From: Sneathiella sp.
Lineage (GTDB): Bacteria > Pseudomonadota > Alphaproteobacteria > Sneathiellales > Sneathiellaceae
Length of the DNA stretch: 36,935 bases
Reading direction: 5' to 3'
Assembly (NCBI RefSeq): GCF_029233945.1
Contig: NZ_JARGOQ010000035.1
Location: 3,865 to 40,799 of the forward strand
Positions 1 to 9,900 of this stretch are shown piece after piece. The position numbers and the translations under genes are program-made. The notes below the pieces were generated by a model. It did no database searches. It had not been told where the DNA came from and saw nothing but the letters and a program-made list of their open reading frames with translations. The first letter of the stretch is position 1, and every line of letters begins with the position of its first letter.

Positions 1-2
1 AA

Positions 3-78
3 TGGTGAGCCCGACAGGATTCGAACCTGTGACCCGCTGATTAAAAGTCAGCTGCTCTACCAACTGAGCTACGGGCCC
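3..78 (-). tRNA. tRNA-Lys (anticodon UUU)
   Basis: Read on the minus strand this folds as a complete tRNA. The acceptor stem GGGCCCG pairs with CGGGCUC, the D arm contains GCUCAGUUGGUAGAGC, the anticodon loop is CUUUUAA on a GCUGA/UCAGC stem, and the T arm is ACAGG-UUCGAAU-CCUGU. The anticodon UUU decodes lysine AAA/AAG. The 3' CCA appears to be encoded (TGG at 3-5 on the plus strand) after discriminator A. It is transcribed away from the cyclophilin gene. Confidence 0.97.
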
Positions 79-305
79 ACAATTTGCGATGTATATCACG
101 ACCTTGCCACCCGAAAAAGAGCCCGCAACGTCGCAATGCGGCTGCAACATAGGGTCGTCCCGCCGGATGGTCAAGCATCCATTTTGATTTTTTTGGAAGA
201 CCTTCCGAATTGCGGTTATTTGTCCCGGTTCAATTTTAAGGATGGACGGCCCGGCCGCCAGATGGCAGTAAATAAGGCCTGTCTTGTTAATGAATGAGGA
301 AACGG

Positions 306-869
306 ATGATTTCGAAATTTCTGTCGCGCGTGAGTGCGATTGTGATGCTGGCGGGCCTGCTCTCGCTGCCGGTTACTTTTGCGCAGGCTGCGGACCCGGA
401 AAACACCCTTTACCTTGACCTGCAATACGGGCGTGTCGTTATTGAATTGCGGCCCGACCTTGCCCCCAATCATGTCGCCCGGATTAAGGAGCTGACACGG
501 GAGGGTTTCTATGATGGCCTCAAGTTCCATCGGGTAATAACAGATTTCATGGCGCAGACCGGAGATCCCAAGGGGGACGGCACCGGCGGTTCGGGGCGCA
601 AGCTGCGCGCTGAATTCTCCAACACACCGCATGTGCGCGGCATCGTTTCCATGGCGCGGGCCAGCTCCCCCCACAGCGCCGATAGCCAGTTCTTTATTGT
701 CCTCGCTGACGCCCCCTGGCTTGATCGCAAATACACCGCCTTCGGACAGGTGACCGAGGGGATGGAATTCGTTGATCTGATCAAGAAGGGCGTCGGCAAG
801 AGCGGCATGGTACCGGGCCAGCCCGATATTATCGTGAAAATGCAGGTTGCGGCGGACGTTAAGGAATAA
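306..869 (+). CDS. Exported cyclophilin-type peptidyl-prolyl cis-trans isomerase
   Basis: This is a PpiA/PpiB-family cyclophilin of 187 residues that catalyses cis-trans isomerisation of Xaa-Pro bonds during protein folding. The signature block FHRVITDFMAQTGD contains the Arg, Phe, Met and Gln expected in the active site. It is followed by SADSQFFIVL and the KYTAFGQV block. The N-terminus is a typical Sec signal peptide (basic MISKFLSR, hydrophobic core, then FAQA before ADPEN), so the enzyme should act in the periplasm. An in-frame ATG lies 12 bp upstream, but the 306 start has AGGA at a good distance and gives a cleaner signal peptide. The gene ends 18 bp from a convergent SDR gene. Family assignment is secure; the choice between ppiA and ppiB naming is not. 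Confidence 0.93.
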   Translation: MISKFLSRVSAIVMLAGLLSLPVTFAQAADPENTLYLDLQYGRVVIELRPDLAPNHVARIKELTREGFYDGLKFHRVITDFMAQTGDPKGDGTGGSGRKLRAEFSNTPHVRGIVSMARASSPHSADSQFFIVLADAPWLDRKYTAFGQVTEGMEFVDLIKKGVGKSGMVPGQPDIIVKMQVAADVKE

Positions 870-887
870 CACCCGCCACGAACAAAC

Positions 888-1643
888 CTAGACGCAACGC
901 CCGCCGTCCACTTCCAGGGCGACACCGGTGATAAAGGACGCATCGTCAGAGGCCAACCACAGCGCCGCGTGGGCGAGATCGCGCGGCGTATTTTCCCGGC
1001 CCAGCGGAATTGTCGCGACGAACTTGTCTCGGATTTCCTGAGTATCAACCCCTCCCATGAACTCCACCGCCATCGGCGTATGGGCGAAGACCGGGCAAAG
1101 CGCATTCACCCGCACCTGTTTGGGCGCCAGCTCCACTGCCATGGATTTCGACATGGTAACAACCGCGCCCTTGCTCGCGTTGTACCAAGTAAGACCGGGA
1201 CGGGGGCTCAGTGCCGCAGTGGAGGCAATATTGACGATATTGCCGCCCTTTTCCAGCATATGCGGAATAATGCCTTTGCTGGTCAGGAAGATGCTTTTGA
1301 CGTTAACCTCAAAGATCTTGTCGAATGTCGCTTCATCCACATCGAACATAGACCCGTTACGCTGCGGCATCCCGGCGTTATTCACCAGAATATCGATCTT
1401 CTGAAAATTATCGAGGGTCTGCTGCGCCATCGCGGCGATATCATCGGCGCTTGTCACGTCGCATTCGCTGCTGATCGCGATGCCGCCCGCATCGATAATA
1501 TCCTTTGTGACAGCAGCCGCTGCAGCACCATTAATGTCGCTCACAACGACTTTCGCTCCTTCGGCCGCGAACAGCTTCGCCATGCCTTCCCCAAAACCGG
1601 AACCCGCGCCCGTCACAATGGCGACCTTATCTTTTAACCGCAT
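888..1643 (-). CDS. SDR-family NAD(P)-dependent oxidoreductase
   Basis: This is a 251-residue classical short-chain dehydrogenase/reductase. The cofactor motif TGAGSGFG is at residues 11-18, NNAG at 88-91, and the catalytic tetrad is N114, S141, Y154 and K158 (YNASK). Asp36 at the end of the second beta strand suggests a preference for NAD(H) over NADP(H); this is an inference from the family rule. It resembles enzymes annotated as 3-oxoacyl-ACP reductases or glucose/alcohol dehydrogenases, but the substrate cannot be read from sequence. The start is well supported by a strong AAGGAGG Shine-Dalgarno sequence. It stands alone, downstream of the histidine kinase on the same strand with about 100 bp between them. 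Confidence 0.93.
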   Translation of the reverse strand: MRLKDKVAIVTGAGSGFGEGMAKLFAAEGAKVVVSDINGAAAAAVTKDIIDAGGIAISSECDVTSADDIAAMAQQTLDNFQKIDILVNNAGMPQRNGSMFDVDEATFDKIFEVNVKSIFLTSKGIIPHMLEKGGNIVNIASTAALSPRPGLTWYNASKGAVVTMSKSMAVELAPKQVRVNALCPVFAHTPMAVEFMGGVDTQEIRDKFVATIPLGRENTPRDLAHAALWLASDDASFITGVALEVDGGRCV

Positions 1644-1710
1644 GAATATCCTCCTTTTAGTTGGCAGGATAGTTCACGCTTCCGGCCTGATTGGCAAGAG
1701 TGGCGATAAA

Positions 1711-1744
1711 AAAATTTCAAAAAATTTGCCCGGACGGGGAGGGC
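1711..1744 (-). terminator. Possible weak intrinsic terminator after the histidine kinase gene
   Basis: Just downstream of the histidine kinase stop, the minus strand reads GCCC-(9 nt)-GGGC followed by AAATTTTTT and a second T-run. The stem is only 4 bp, so this is a weak candidate, but the T-tracts are in the right place and the next gene on this strand begins about 70 bp further on. Confidence 0.3.
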
Positions 1745-1746
1745 GT

Positions 1747-3459
1747 TCAGGCCGCCTTGTGACAGATCCTGGTCGGCGGCAGATAGAGGGTAACGACGGT
1801 GCCTTCGCCATATTTGCTCAACAGTTCCAGCCGCCCTTCATGCATTTCCGCAAGATTCTTCGAGAGCGGCAAGCCAAGACCCGTCCCGTGGTACTTCCGG
1901 CTTTTCTCGCTATCCACCTGAACAAACGGCGTCAGCGCCCGCTCGATATCGCCTTCGCGAATACCGATGCCATTATCGCTCACGCTTATCTTCATGCCCT
2001 CATTCTCGAGCAGCTGGACGGAGGTGATGATGCGCCCACCGGTCGGCGTGAATTTAACGGCGTTGGACAGAAGATTGATCAGGATCTGCTTGATCATCCG
2101 GCGATCGGCAAATACCTGCGGCAGGAGGGGGTCAAACTCAAGCTTGATATTAATATCATTCTCGATCGCGCGTTGCTGGGTCAGGCGAATGCATTCATTG
2201 ACCAGCACATCGATCTCGACTTTTTCTTCGTTAATTTTCTGCTCGCCCGCCTCGATTTTTGAGAAATCCAGGATATCATTGATCAGTTCAAGAAGATGCA
2301 AGCCACTCGCGTTAATGTCATGGGCATATTCCAGATATTTACTGGACCCGAGCGGGCCGAATATCTGGCTGATGATCACCTCGGAAAATCCGATGACGGC
2401 ATTCAACGGCGTGCGCAGTTCATGGCTCATATTGGCGAGAAACTTGCCTTTGATCTGCGCGGCGTATTCCGCTTCGTCCTTGGCCTGTTTCAGAAAATCC
2501 TCAATCTGCATCTGGGCCGAGATATCGCGGATCACAAGCTGCAATACATTTCCTTCGCCATAAAGCAGGGCGGACGCTTCCATTTCAACGTCCGTCTGCC
2601 CGCCATCTTCGCGGATAACCTTCGATTTAAGGGGAGACAAACCCTTGATCGCCTCGACATTATCGGCGCTTCCGAAATAGGGCGCCAGCGCCTCACGATC
2701 CGAATAGGGGAAATAGCTGGAAATCTTCTGACCGATCAGATCATGCCGACCTCTCAGTTTGAACAGCGCCAACGCCGCCTCATTGACATAAATGATAAAT
2801 CCGCTCTGATGCGCGACAATCGCATCCGGTGACAGCTCCACCATGCTGCGATACCGATCTTCATTTTCCCGCAACGTCTGATCGGCAATCCGGGTCGCGG
2901 TCACGTCCGAAACGGTTACGATAAACGCGCCGTCCGGACATAAGTTGAAAGAAACCTCGATGATTTTGCCGCTCGCAAATTGGCGGTCTGCCTTTCCGGA
3001 AACGCGACCGTCCATATGCTCCAGTGTTTCGGCAATGAAGGCATCCCTGTCGTCGCCGACATTGACATAGCTATCGAAGTTCCAGGAGAGAATGTCCTGA
3101 AACGTCGTTTCAGGGGTAAAGCGGTTTTCGTCAATCTCCAGCAGTTTTGCATATCGGGCGTTCCATTTCAGCAAACGGTACTGTTCGTCAAATACACTGA
3201 TCCCGATCTCAATATTATCAAAGACAACGTCCAGTATTGATTCCCTCGCGAGCAGGGCATGATGTTCTTTTCGTGCATGCCGCCCTTGCAGGATGGTAAA
3301 CCCCGAACAGGCCAGCAAGCCGCCAGCAGCAATAAGACAATAAACAGAGCTGAAAAGGCTCTCGGTCAGGGCAGGCAGTATCAGGGCGGCACCGAGCGAC
3401 CCCGACAGCAAGGCAACACCATTGGTTTCCCATATATTTTTTAATTTTTTATAATTCAT
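1747..3459 (-). CDS. Membrane-bound PAS sensor histidine kinase (orphan)
   Basis: This is a 570-residue sensor kinase. Two hydrophobic segments at about 14-31 and 37-57 form an N-terminal membrane hairpin with almost no periplasmic loop. Two PAS-like domains follow (about 75-190, of the PAS_7 type, and 200-315), then a HisKA dimerisation domain with phospho-acceptor H346 in MSHELRTPLNAVIGF. The HATPase_c domain has its N box at 462-470 (NLLSNAVKF), DNGIGI at 495-500 and GTGLGL at 525-530, so all kinase motifs look intact. There is no receiver domain in the protein and no response regulator beside it, so its partner must be encoded elsewhere. The small extracytoplasmic part suggests that the signal is sensed by the cytoplasmic PAS domains or within the membrane. 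The Shine-Dalgarno sequence before the ATG is weak, so the start is slightly uncertain. Confidence 0.93.
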   Translation of the reverse strand: MNYKKLKNIWETNGVALLSGSLGAALILPALTESLFSSVYCLIAAGGLLACSGFTILQGRHARKEHHALLARESILDVVFDNIEIGISVFDEQYRLLKWNARYAKLLEIDENRFTPETTFQDILSWNFDSYVNVGDDRDAFIAETLEHMDGRVSGKADRQFASGKIIEVSFNLCPDGAFIVTVSDVTATRIADQTLRENEDRYRSMVELSPDAIVAHQSGFIIYVNEAALALFKLRGRHDLIGQKISSYFPYSDREALAPYFGSADNVEAIKGLSPLKSKVIREDGGQTDVEMEASALLYGEGNVLQLVIRDISAQMQIEDFLKQAKDEAEYAAQIKGKFLANMSHELRTPLNAVIGFSEVIISQIFGPLGSSKYLEYAHDINASGLHLLELINDILDFSKIEAGEQKINEEKVEIDVLVNECIRLTQQRAIENDINIKLEFDPLLPQVFADRRMIKQILINLLSNAVKFTPTGGRIITSVQLLENEGMKISVSDNGIGIREGDIERALTPFVQVDSEKSRKYHGTGLGLPLSKNLAEMHEGRLELLSKYGEGTVVTLYLPPTRICHKAA

Positions 3460-3677
3460 CGAGCGTCTTCTGGCCCTATCAAGGACAAGCTGCGGTTAAG
3501 GCAGCTCTGTAAACTGGCGTAATTGTACCGTGTTATTCTTAAGAGGAGGTTTACGCACCATTGCAGAATGGAAATTTCAAAAGACAGCTTCCGGGCTTCG
3601 TGATAAGGTGCTGCATCACTCAGGAAGTACCGGTAACTCTGTAAAATTTATGCTGTTTTAAAGCCAGTTAGCGAGAG

Positions 3678-4445
3678 ATGTTTAAAAAATCGACGGACCC
3701 CTCCGAAGACGACGACAGGAAACCGGTTCTTGTGGAGCCAGCCCCGAAGGCCAGTCCGTTTGCGCGCCTTCGCACCTATTTCCTGACCGGTATTGTCGTC
3801 ACTGCGCCGATCGCGATCACGATTTACCTGACCTATGTGTTTGTCTCCTTCGTTGATGCCAATATCACGCCGCTGATACCCGCACGCTATAACCCCGAAA
3901 CATATCTCCCGTTCAGTGTGCCGGGCCTTGGCGTGATTATTGCCGCCTTCGCCCTGATCATGATCGGCTTCCTGACGGCCAACTATCTTGGCCGCGCGTT
4001 TCTGACATTCGGAGAGCGCATTGTCGGCCGCATGCCCGTTGTCCGCTCTATCTATCACGCGCTCAAGCAGATAATGGAAACGGTTCTCGCGCAATCAAGC
4101 TCCTCCTTCCGGGATGTCGTGCTGGTGGAATACCCCCGCCCGGGAATCTGGGCGCTTGCTTTTGTTACCAGCACGGCGGAGGGGGAGGTAGACGGGCTTC
4201 AAGATGACGACATGATCAGCATCTTCCTGCCGACAACCCCGAACCCGACATCCGGCTTTCTCCTGTTCGTGCCCAAAAAGGACCTCAAATACCTCGATAT
4301 GACGGTGGAAGAGGGCGTCAAGCTGGTTATTTCCGCCGGTATGATCTGGCCGGAACCCCCGAAACCGGAAGAGAATGGCAAGGATGAAAAGAAAAAACTG
4401 CCGCCGCAGTCACCGGACAGCAAAACCACCCCTTCGTCAGCCTGA
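3678..4445 (+). CDS. DUF502 family membrane protein
   Basis: This 255-residue protein belongs to the DUF502 family, which has no firmly established function. Residues about 35-57 and 82-103 are strongly hydrophobic and should span the inner membrane. The conserved block PVVRSIYHALKQIMETV follows the second helix, and a soluble domain carries the family-typical stretch FLPTTPNPTSGFLLFVP. The C-terminal tail (about 228-255) is rich in Lys, Pro and Glu and probably disordered. It sits next to recG, sdhE and mfd, a neighbourhood I recall as common in alphaproteobacteria, though this does not reveal its role. Its last 9 bp overlap the end of the convergent recG gene. Confidence 0.88.
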   Translation: MFKKSTDPSEDDDRKPVLVEPAPKASPFARLRTYFLTGIVVTAPIAITIYLTYVFVSFVDANITPLIPARYNPETYLPFSVPGLGVIIAAFALIMIGFLTANYLGRAFLTFGERIVGRMPVVRSIYHALKQIMETVLAQSSSSFRDVVLVEYPRPGIWALAFVTSTAEGEVDGLQDDDMISIFLPTTPNPTSGFLLFVPKKDLKYLDMTVEEGVKLVISAGMIWPEPPKPEENGKDEKKKLPPQSPDSKTTPSSA

Positions 4446-6527
4446 CAGATATCGTATCGCACTATCCCGTTCGAACAGATAGAGCAGGGTTCTAAGCGCG
4501 TTTCCCCGCTCACTGCCAAGTTTTTGATCCTTTTCCAGGATCAGGCGCGCATCGTCCCTGGCAATGGTCAGCAGGCGGGAATGGGCATGCAGGTCAGCGA
4601 TTTTAAACTCCGGAAGGCCGCTTTGCCGGGTACCCAGTATCTCGCCGGCGCCGCGCAGGCGTAAATCCTCCTCCGCGATACGAAACCCGTCCTCTGTCTC
4701 GCGCAGGATGCCAAGACGCGCCTTCTGCGTCTCACTGAGTGGTGCGGCATAGAGCAGGAGGCAGGTGCCCTCCAGCCCGCCGCGGCCGACACGCCCGCGC
4801 AGCTGATGCAGCTGCGCAAGGCCGAAACGTTCCGCATGCTCGATGATCATCACGGTGGCTTCCGGCACATCAACGCCCACCTCAATCACCGTGGTGGCGA
4901 CAAGGATCTTAATCTCCCCGGCCATAAAGCGACGCATGCAGGCATCTTTCTCATCCGCCTTCAACCGACCATGGATCAGTCCGACCTGATCTCCGTAAAG
5001 GTTCTGAAGATAGGTAAAGCGTTCTTCCGCCGCCGCGACATCCAGAACCTGTGATTCCTCCACCAGCGGGCATACCCAGTATATCCGCTCCCCGGCGGCA
5101 AGCTTGCGCTCCAGCCCCACCGCAACGGCATCCAGCCGTTCCAGATCAATCGCGCGGGTATCAACCGGTTTCCGCCCCGGCGGTTTCTCGGCGATGATCG
5201 ACACATCCATATCCCCATAGGCGGTCAGCGCAAGAGTGCGCGGGATCGGCGTTGCCGTCATCACCAGCACATCAACGCCGCCCTTGCCATCACGCCCCTT
5301 GGCGCTCAAGGCGAGACGCTGATGCACGCCAAAACGGTGTTGTTCATCAATAATGGCAAGGCCGAGATCGTGGAATTTGACATCCTCCTGAAACAGGGCA
5401 TGGGTCCCGACGACCAGATCGACCGATCCGCTTTCGAGTTCTTCAAGTATCTCTGTACGTTTTTTGCCTTTAAGGCGACCTGTAATCAGCAAACATTTAA
5501 GGCCCGCCTCACGCGCCAGCGGCTCGATTGCATTAAAATGCTGATGCGCAAGAATTTCCGTCGGCGCCATAATGGTGGCCTGCGCCCCGGCCTCAACCGC
5601 CTGCGCCATGGCAAGCAGCGCGACGACCGTCTTCCCGCTGCCCACATCCCCCTGCAACAACCGCAGCATCCGGTGCGGCCCCGTCATGTCGTCTTCAACC
5701 TCCTTCAGCGCGCTATCCTGTGCGGTCGTCAGGGTGAAGGGCAGGGCGGCCCGAATTTTCTTTCGTATGTCACCGTTGCCGACCAGTGATCGGCCGGGTT
5801 TTCGTTTCATGCTCCGTCGCACCAATTCCAGGGCGAGTTGGTTCGCCAGCAATTCATCATAGGCAAGGCGGGAACGCGCCGGGGTTGAACGCTCGAAATC
5901 CGCCTCTGTTGTTGGGGCATGCGCCTCGATCAGGCTCTCCTTCCAGCTTTTCCAGTTTTCGCGCGCCATCAGGCTGGCATCATTCCATTCCGGCAGGTCG
6001 GGCAGCAGGACGAGAAACTGCCGCGCCGCCTTCAGGAAGGTCGCGTTCGTCACCCCCGCCGTCAGCGGATAAACGGGCTCGAATGTCGGGATCGTCTCCA
6101 CGGTCTCTTTCGTCGCGACATGATCGGGGTGCGTAATCTGGTAGGTCCCGCCATATTCCTCCAGCTTGCCGCTGACGATCCGTTCCTGCCCCTCGGGCAG
6201 TTGCTGACGCAGGTAATTTTCGCGTCCGTTAAAATAGGTGAGGGTGAGGGAGGAATCACCCGCCTGACATTGTATCCTGTAGGGCACCCGCCGATTGCGC
6301 GATGGCTGATGATGCTCCACTCGCAAGGTGACGATCACGTTCTGATCAATGAGATCCGGCGTTATTTCCGTCACCTTCTGCCGCGTGACAAGCCCTGACG
6401 GCAAATGCCAGGCCAGATCGATAATATTCGGCCCGGCCAGCTTCTCAATAAGCGCGGTGAGCCGGGGTCCGATGCCGGTCAGCTTGCTGATGGGTGAAAA
6501 AAGTTGATACAGGATCTCTGGACGCAC
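4437..6527 (-). CDS. recG: ATP-dependent DNA helicase RecG
   Basis: This is a full-length 696-residue RecG, the branched-DNA helicase that remodels stalled replication forks and Holliday junctions. The N-terminal wedge/OB-fold region is followed by the helicase core: Walker A GDVGSGKT at 293-300, the RecG-typical DEQHRFGVHQR box starting at about 394, TATPIPRTLALTAYGDMD, and the C-terminal motif VI region with QLRGRVGRG. The likely start is GTG at 6527, preceded by GAGGGAAG. The gene is divergent from sdhE and tail-to-tail with the DUF502 gene, with overlapping ends. I see no missing motif. Confidence 0.97.
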   Translation of the reverse strand: MRPEILYQLFSPISKLTGIGPRLTALIEKLAGPNIIDLAWHLPSGLVTRQKVTEITPDLIDQNVIVTLRVEHHQPSRNRRVPYRIQCQAGDSSLTLTYFNGRENYLRQQLPEGQERIVSGKLEEYGGTYQITHPDHVATKETVETIPTFEPVYPLTAGVTNATFLKAARQFLVLLPDLPEWNDASLMARENWKSWKESLIEAHAPTTEADFERSTPARSRLAYDELLANQLALELVRRSMKRKPGRSLVGNGDIRKKIRAALPFTLTTAQDSALKEVEDDMTGPHRMLRLLQGDVGSGKTVVALLAMAQAVEAGAQATIMAPTEILAHQHFNAIEPLAREAGLKCLLITGRLKGKKRTEILEELESGSVDLVVGTHALFQEDVKFHDLGLAIIDEQHRFGVHQRLALSAKGRDGKGGVDVLVMTATPIPRTLALTAYGDMDVSIIAEKPPGRKPVDTRAIDLERLDAVAVGLERKLAAGERIYWVCPLVEESQVLDVAAAEERFTYLQNLYGDQVGLIHGRLKADEKDACMRRFMAGEIKILVATTVIEVGVDVPEATVMIIEHAERFGLAQLHQLRGRVGRGGLEGTCLLLYAAPLSETQKARLGILRETEDGFRIAEEDLRLRGAGEILGTRQSGLPEFKIADLHAHSRLLTIARDDARLILEKDQKLGSERGNALRTLLYLFERDSAIRYLSG

Positions 6528-6683
6528 CGGCTTCCCTCATGGCTTGTTCGCGGCCATTGTGCTGCGGTATACCGCCCAAGGTCAATGCCGCATCCTCCTA
6601 TATCGCGGAACAATGTCACTTCCTGCTGACAGGGCGGACAAGACAGGCTATATCCATGCTCAACCCAAAAAGAGCACGTGACC

Positions 6684-6962
6684 ATGACAGAAGACATCAT
6701 CATCCGCCGCAAACGGCTTATCCATCGTTCCCTCTATACCGGCATGAAGGAGACGGACCTGCTGCTCGGTGGTTTTGCCCGCAAATACCTCGCGGATTTT
6801 TCCAGCGACGAGCTTGATATATACGAAACGTTGCTTGAAGCGGGGGATCCGAATATTTATGTCTGGGCTGTCGGGCGTGAAGAAGTCCCCGCGGAATATC
6901 AAACTAATGTCATGGCACTCCTTCAGGAGTTCACCCGGTTCGAGCAACGCAGCAAAGACTAA
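6684..6962 (+). CDS. sdhE: FAD assembly factor SdhE (succinate dehydrogenase flavinylation)
   Basis: This 92-residue protein matches the SdhE/Sdh5 family, small cytoplasmic factors that promote covalent FAD attachment to the SdhA flavoprotein. The fold signature is visible as RRKRLIHRS, GMKETDLLLGGFA, then a helical stretch and WAVGREEVP. The family RGxxE motif appears here as T-G-M-K-E at 19-23: the Gly and Glu are kept but Arg is replaced by Thr. A GTG two codons upstream (6678) is an alternative start. It lies 6 bp before mfd and is probably co-transcribed with it; no sdhCDAB genes are in the window. Confidence 0.9.
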   Translation: MTEDIIIRRKRLIHRSLYTGMKETDLLLGGFARKYLADFSSDELDIYETLLEAGDPNIYVWAVGREEVPAEYQTNVMALLQEFTRFEQRSKD

Positions 6963-6968
6963 AACTGC

Positions 6969-9900
6969 ATGAGCAATACAACAGCCCCGCGCCTGAGCCA
7001 CCGTATTTTGGAACTGACGCAAGGTGATCACGCCTTTCGGCTTGAATCAGTCCCGGAAGGATATGACGCCTATCTTCTGGGGGAGGTTGCGCGCGAAAGT
7101 GACCGCGATCTCCTGTTTGTGCTGCGTGATGATATCCGCATGGCGGCGAGTGAGGCGACACTGGCCTTTTTCCGTTCCGATATAGAGGTTATCAGCTTTC
7201 CCGCCTGGGATTGTCTGCCCTATGACCGGGTATCCCCACATGCCGAAATCGTTGCCCATCGGATGACCAGCCTTGGCCGGATGACGGAACAGTCGGACAA
7301 ACCCCGAATTTTCCTGACCACCCTCAATGCGGTGACCCAACGGGTCCCGCCGGTGGAGATGGTGAAGAACAGTCGGCTCGATATCCGCGTCGGGGACAAG
7401 GTGAACGGATCGGATCTCGCCGCCTATCTGGTCGCCAATGGCTTTTCGCGGATCGGCACGGTAATGGAACCGGGCGAATTCGCCGTCCGCGGTGGCCTGA
7501 TTGATATTTTTCCACCGGGCGCGGAAAACCCCGTCCGCCTTGATCTTTTCGGGGACCAGGTGGACGGCATTCGCGCGTTTGACGCGCTCTCGCAACGCTC
7601 AACCGGCAAGATCGACAAGCTCGAATTCACTGCCGCGTCGGAATTTCTGCTGAATGATACGTCCGTGCCGCTGTTCCGTTCCCGTTATCGGGAGGAATTC
7701 GGCGCCGTCACACAGGATGATCCGCTCTATGAGGCGGTGAGCGAAAAGCGCCGCCACGCCGGAATGGAGCATTGGCTGCCGCTCTTTCATGAGCAGATGG
7801 AAACGATTTTCGACTATCTGCCGGACGCGATCCTCTTCCTCGATCATATGCTGGAGGAGGCGCTGGACGCCCGTCACGACACGGTCATGGATTACTACCA
7901 GAGCCGGAAGGACGCACCCCGGTCTGGAAATGCCGATTACAAACCATTGCCGCCAGAGTATCTTTATCTCAATCCCGAAGAATGGCATCAGAATATCGCG
8001 AGCCGGGCCGCCGGACAATTTTCCCCCTTCAAGAGCGGCACCGAGGATGCCGCCACGCTGGATGCAGCGGGTAAGGCCGGGCGGGATTTCGCGCCGGAAC
8101 GCGCGCGGCATGAAGCAAATATCTACGATTATCTCAAATCCCATGTGGTCGCAGCGCTAGACGATAAAAAGCAAGTCATCCTCGCCTATTTCACCAATGG
8201 CTCCCGCGCGAGAAACAAGACGGTGCTTGCCGATCACAGGATCGAGCCGGTTCGCGAAATCGGTGATTTTCGCGATATTTCCGGCCCCAATATCCCGAAC
8301 CTCGCCATTCTGCCGCTCGACAAGGGGTTCGAGACGCCGGATTTCATTGTCATCGGAGAACAGGATGTCCTCGGCGACCGACTGGTGCGCCCACGCAAAT
8401 CTTCCAAACGGCATGAGAATTTTATCGCCGAAGCGTCCCAGCTTTCGCCCGGCGATTATGTCGTTCATGTGGATCACGGGATCGCCCAGTATGAAGGGCT
8501 GACAACGATTGAAATTTCTGCCGCACCGCATGACTGCGTAACGCTTCTCTATGCGGGCGGGGATAAAATTTATCTGCCTGTCGAAAATATCGAGATGCTC
8601 TCTCGCTACGGCGGGAGCGATATGGCAGCCGTGCTCGACAAGCTCGGTGGCTCCGGATGGCAGGCCCGGAAAGCAAAGCTTAAAAAGCGGGTGATGGAGA
8701 TGGCCGATCAGCTGATCGGGATCGCCGCCGCGCGCCAGCTTCGAAAAGCCGAACGACTCATACCGCCGGACGGGCTTTATGCCGAATTCTGTGCCGAATT
8801 CCCGTTTGAGGAAACGGAGGATCAGCTCAAGGCCATCGAAGATACGCTCACCGATATGGCAAGCGGCCGTCCAATGGATCGCCTGATCTGCGGTGATGTT
8901 GGTTTCGGCAAGACGGAGGTGGCGCTGCGCGCCGCCTTTACCGCCGCCATGGCGGGGCAGCAGGTGGCCATCGTCACCCCGACGACCTTGCTCGCGCGGC
9001 AGCATTTCAAGGGCTTCACCGCACGCTTTGCCGATTTGCCTGTGCGCATCGCCCAGCTTTCGCGCATGGTGACAACGAAGGAGGCAAACCAGACGAAAGC
9101 GGAGCTCACTAGCGGGCAGGTCGATATCGTCATCGGCACCCATGCCCTCCTTGCAAAGTCCATTAAATTCAACAACCTGGGGCTTGTTATTGTCGATGAG
9201 GAACAGCATTTCGGCGTCGGCCACAAGGAACGGTTGAAAGAGCTGCGGGCCGATGTGCATGTGCTGACCCTGACGGCAACGCCTATCCCGCGTACCTTGC
9301 AACAGGCCATGACGGGTATTCGCGATCTCTCAATTATCGCGACGCCGCCGGTGGATCGCCTTGCCATCCGCACCTTCGTCCTGCCGTTTGATCCAGTGGT
9401 CCTGCGCGAAGCGCTCCTCAGGGAGCATTACCGGGGCGGCCAGAGCTTCATTGTCTGTCCGCGCCTGAAAGACCTGCCGGAGATTGGCGAATTCCTTCGA
9501 GAGCATGTGCCGGAAGTGAAATATGTCACGGCCCATGGCCAGCTCCCCGCGAAAGAACTCGATAGCGTGATGAACGCCTTCTATGATGGCGCCTATGACG
9601 TTCTCGTGGCGACGAATATCGTTGAATCCGGTCTCGATATCCCGTCCGCCAATACGCTGATTACTTATCGCGCGGATATGTTCGGTCTCGCGCAGCTCTA
9701 CCAGATCAGGGGCAGGATCGGACGGTCGAAGACGCGGGCCTATGCGTATCTGACCCTGCCGCCGCGCAAACGGCTCTCTGATGCAGCGGAAAAACGCCTG
9801 CGTGTCCTGCAATCGCTCGATACGCTGGGGGCGGGCTTTACGCTGGCGAGCCATGATCTCGATATCCGCGGGGCAGGGAACCTTCTCGGCGATGAACAAT

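Noticed and set aside
3543-3644. Strong GAGGAGG followed by a 27-codon frame from TTG at 3561 in the spacer between the kinase and DUF502 genes.
   Set aside because: The spacing to TTG is 11 nt, the peptide (MQNGNFKRQLPGF...) has no recognisable feature, and there is no evidence of conservation. It could be a leader peptide, but I cannot support it.
8157-9302. Minus-strand open frame of about 380 codons opposite mfd.
   Set aside because: mfd is intact and shows all expected motifs; the antisense product has no domain and no Shine-Dalgarno support.
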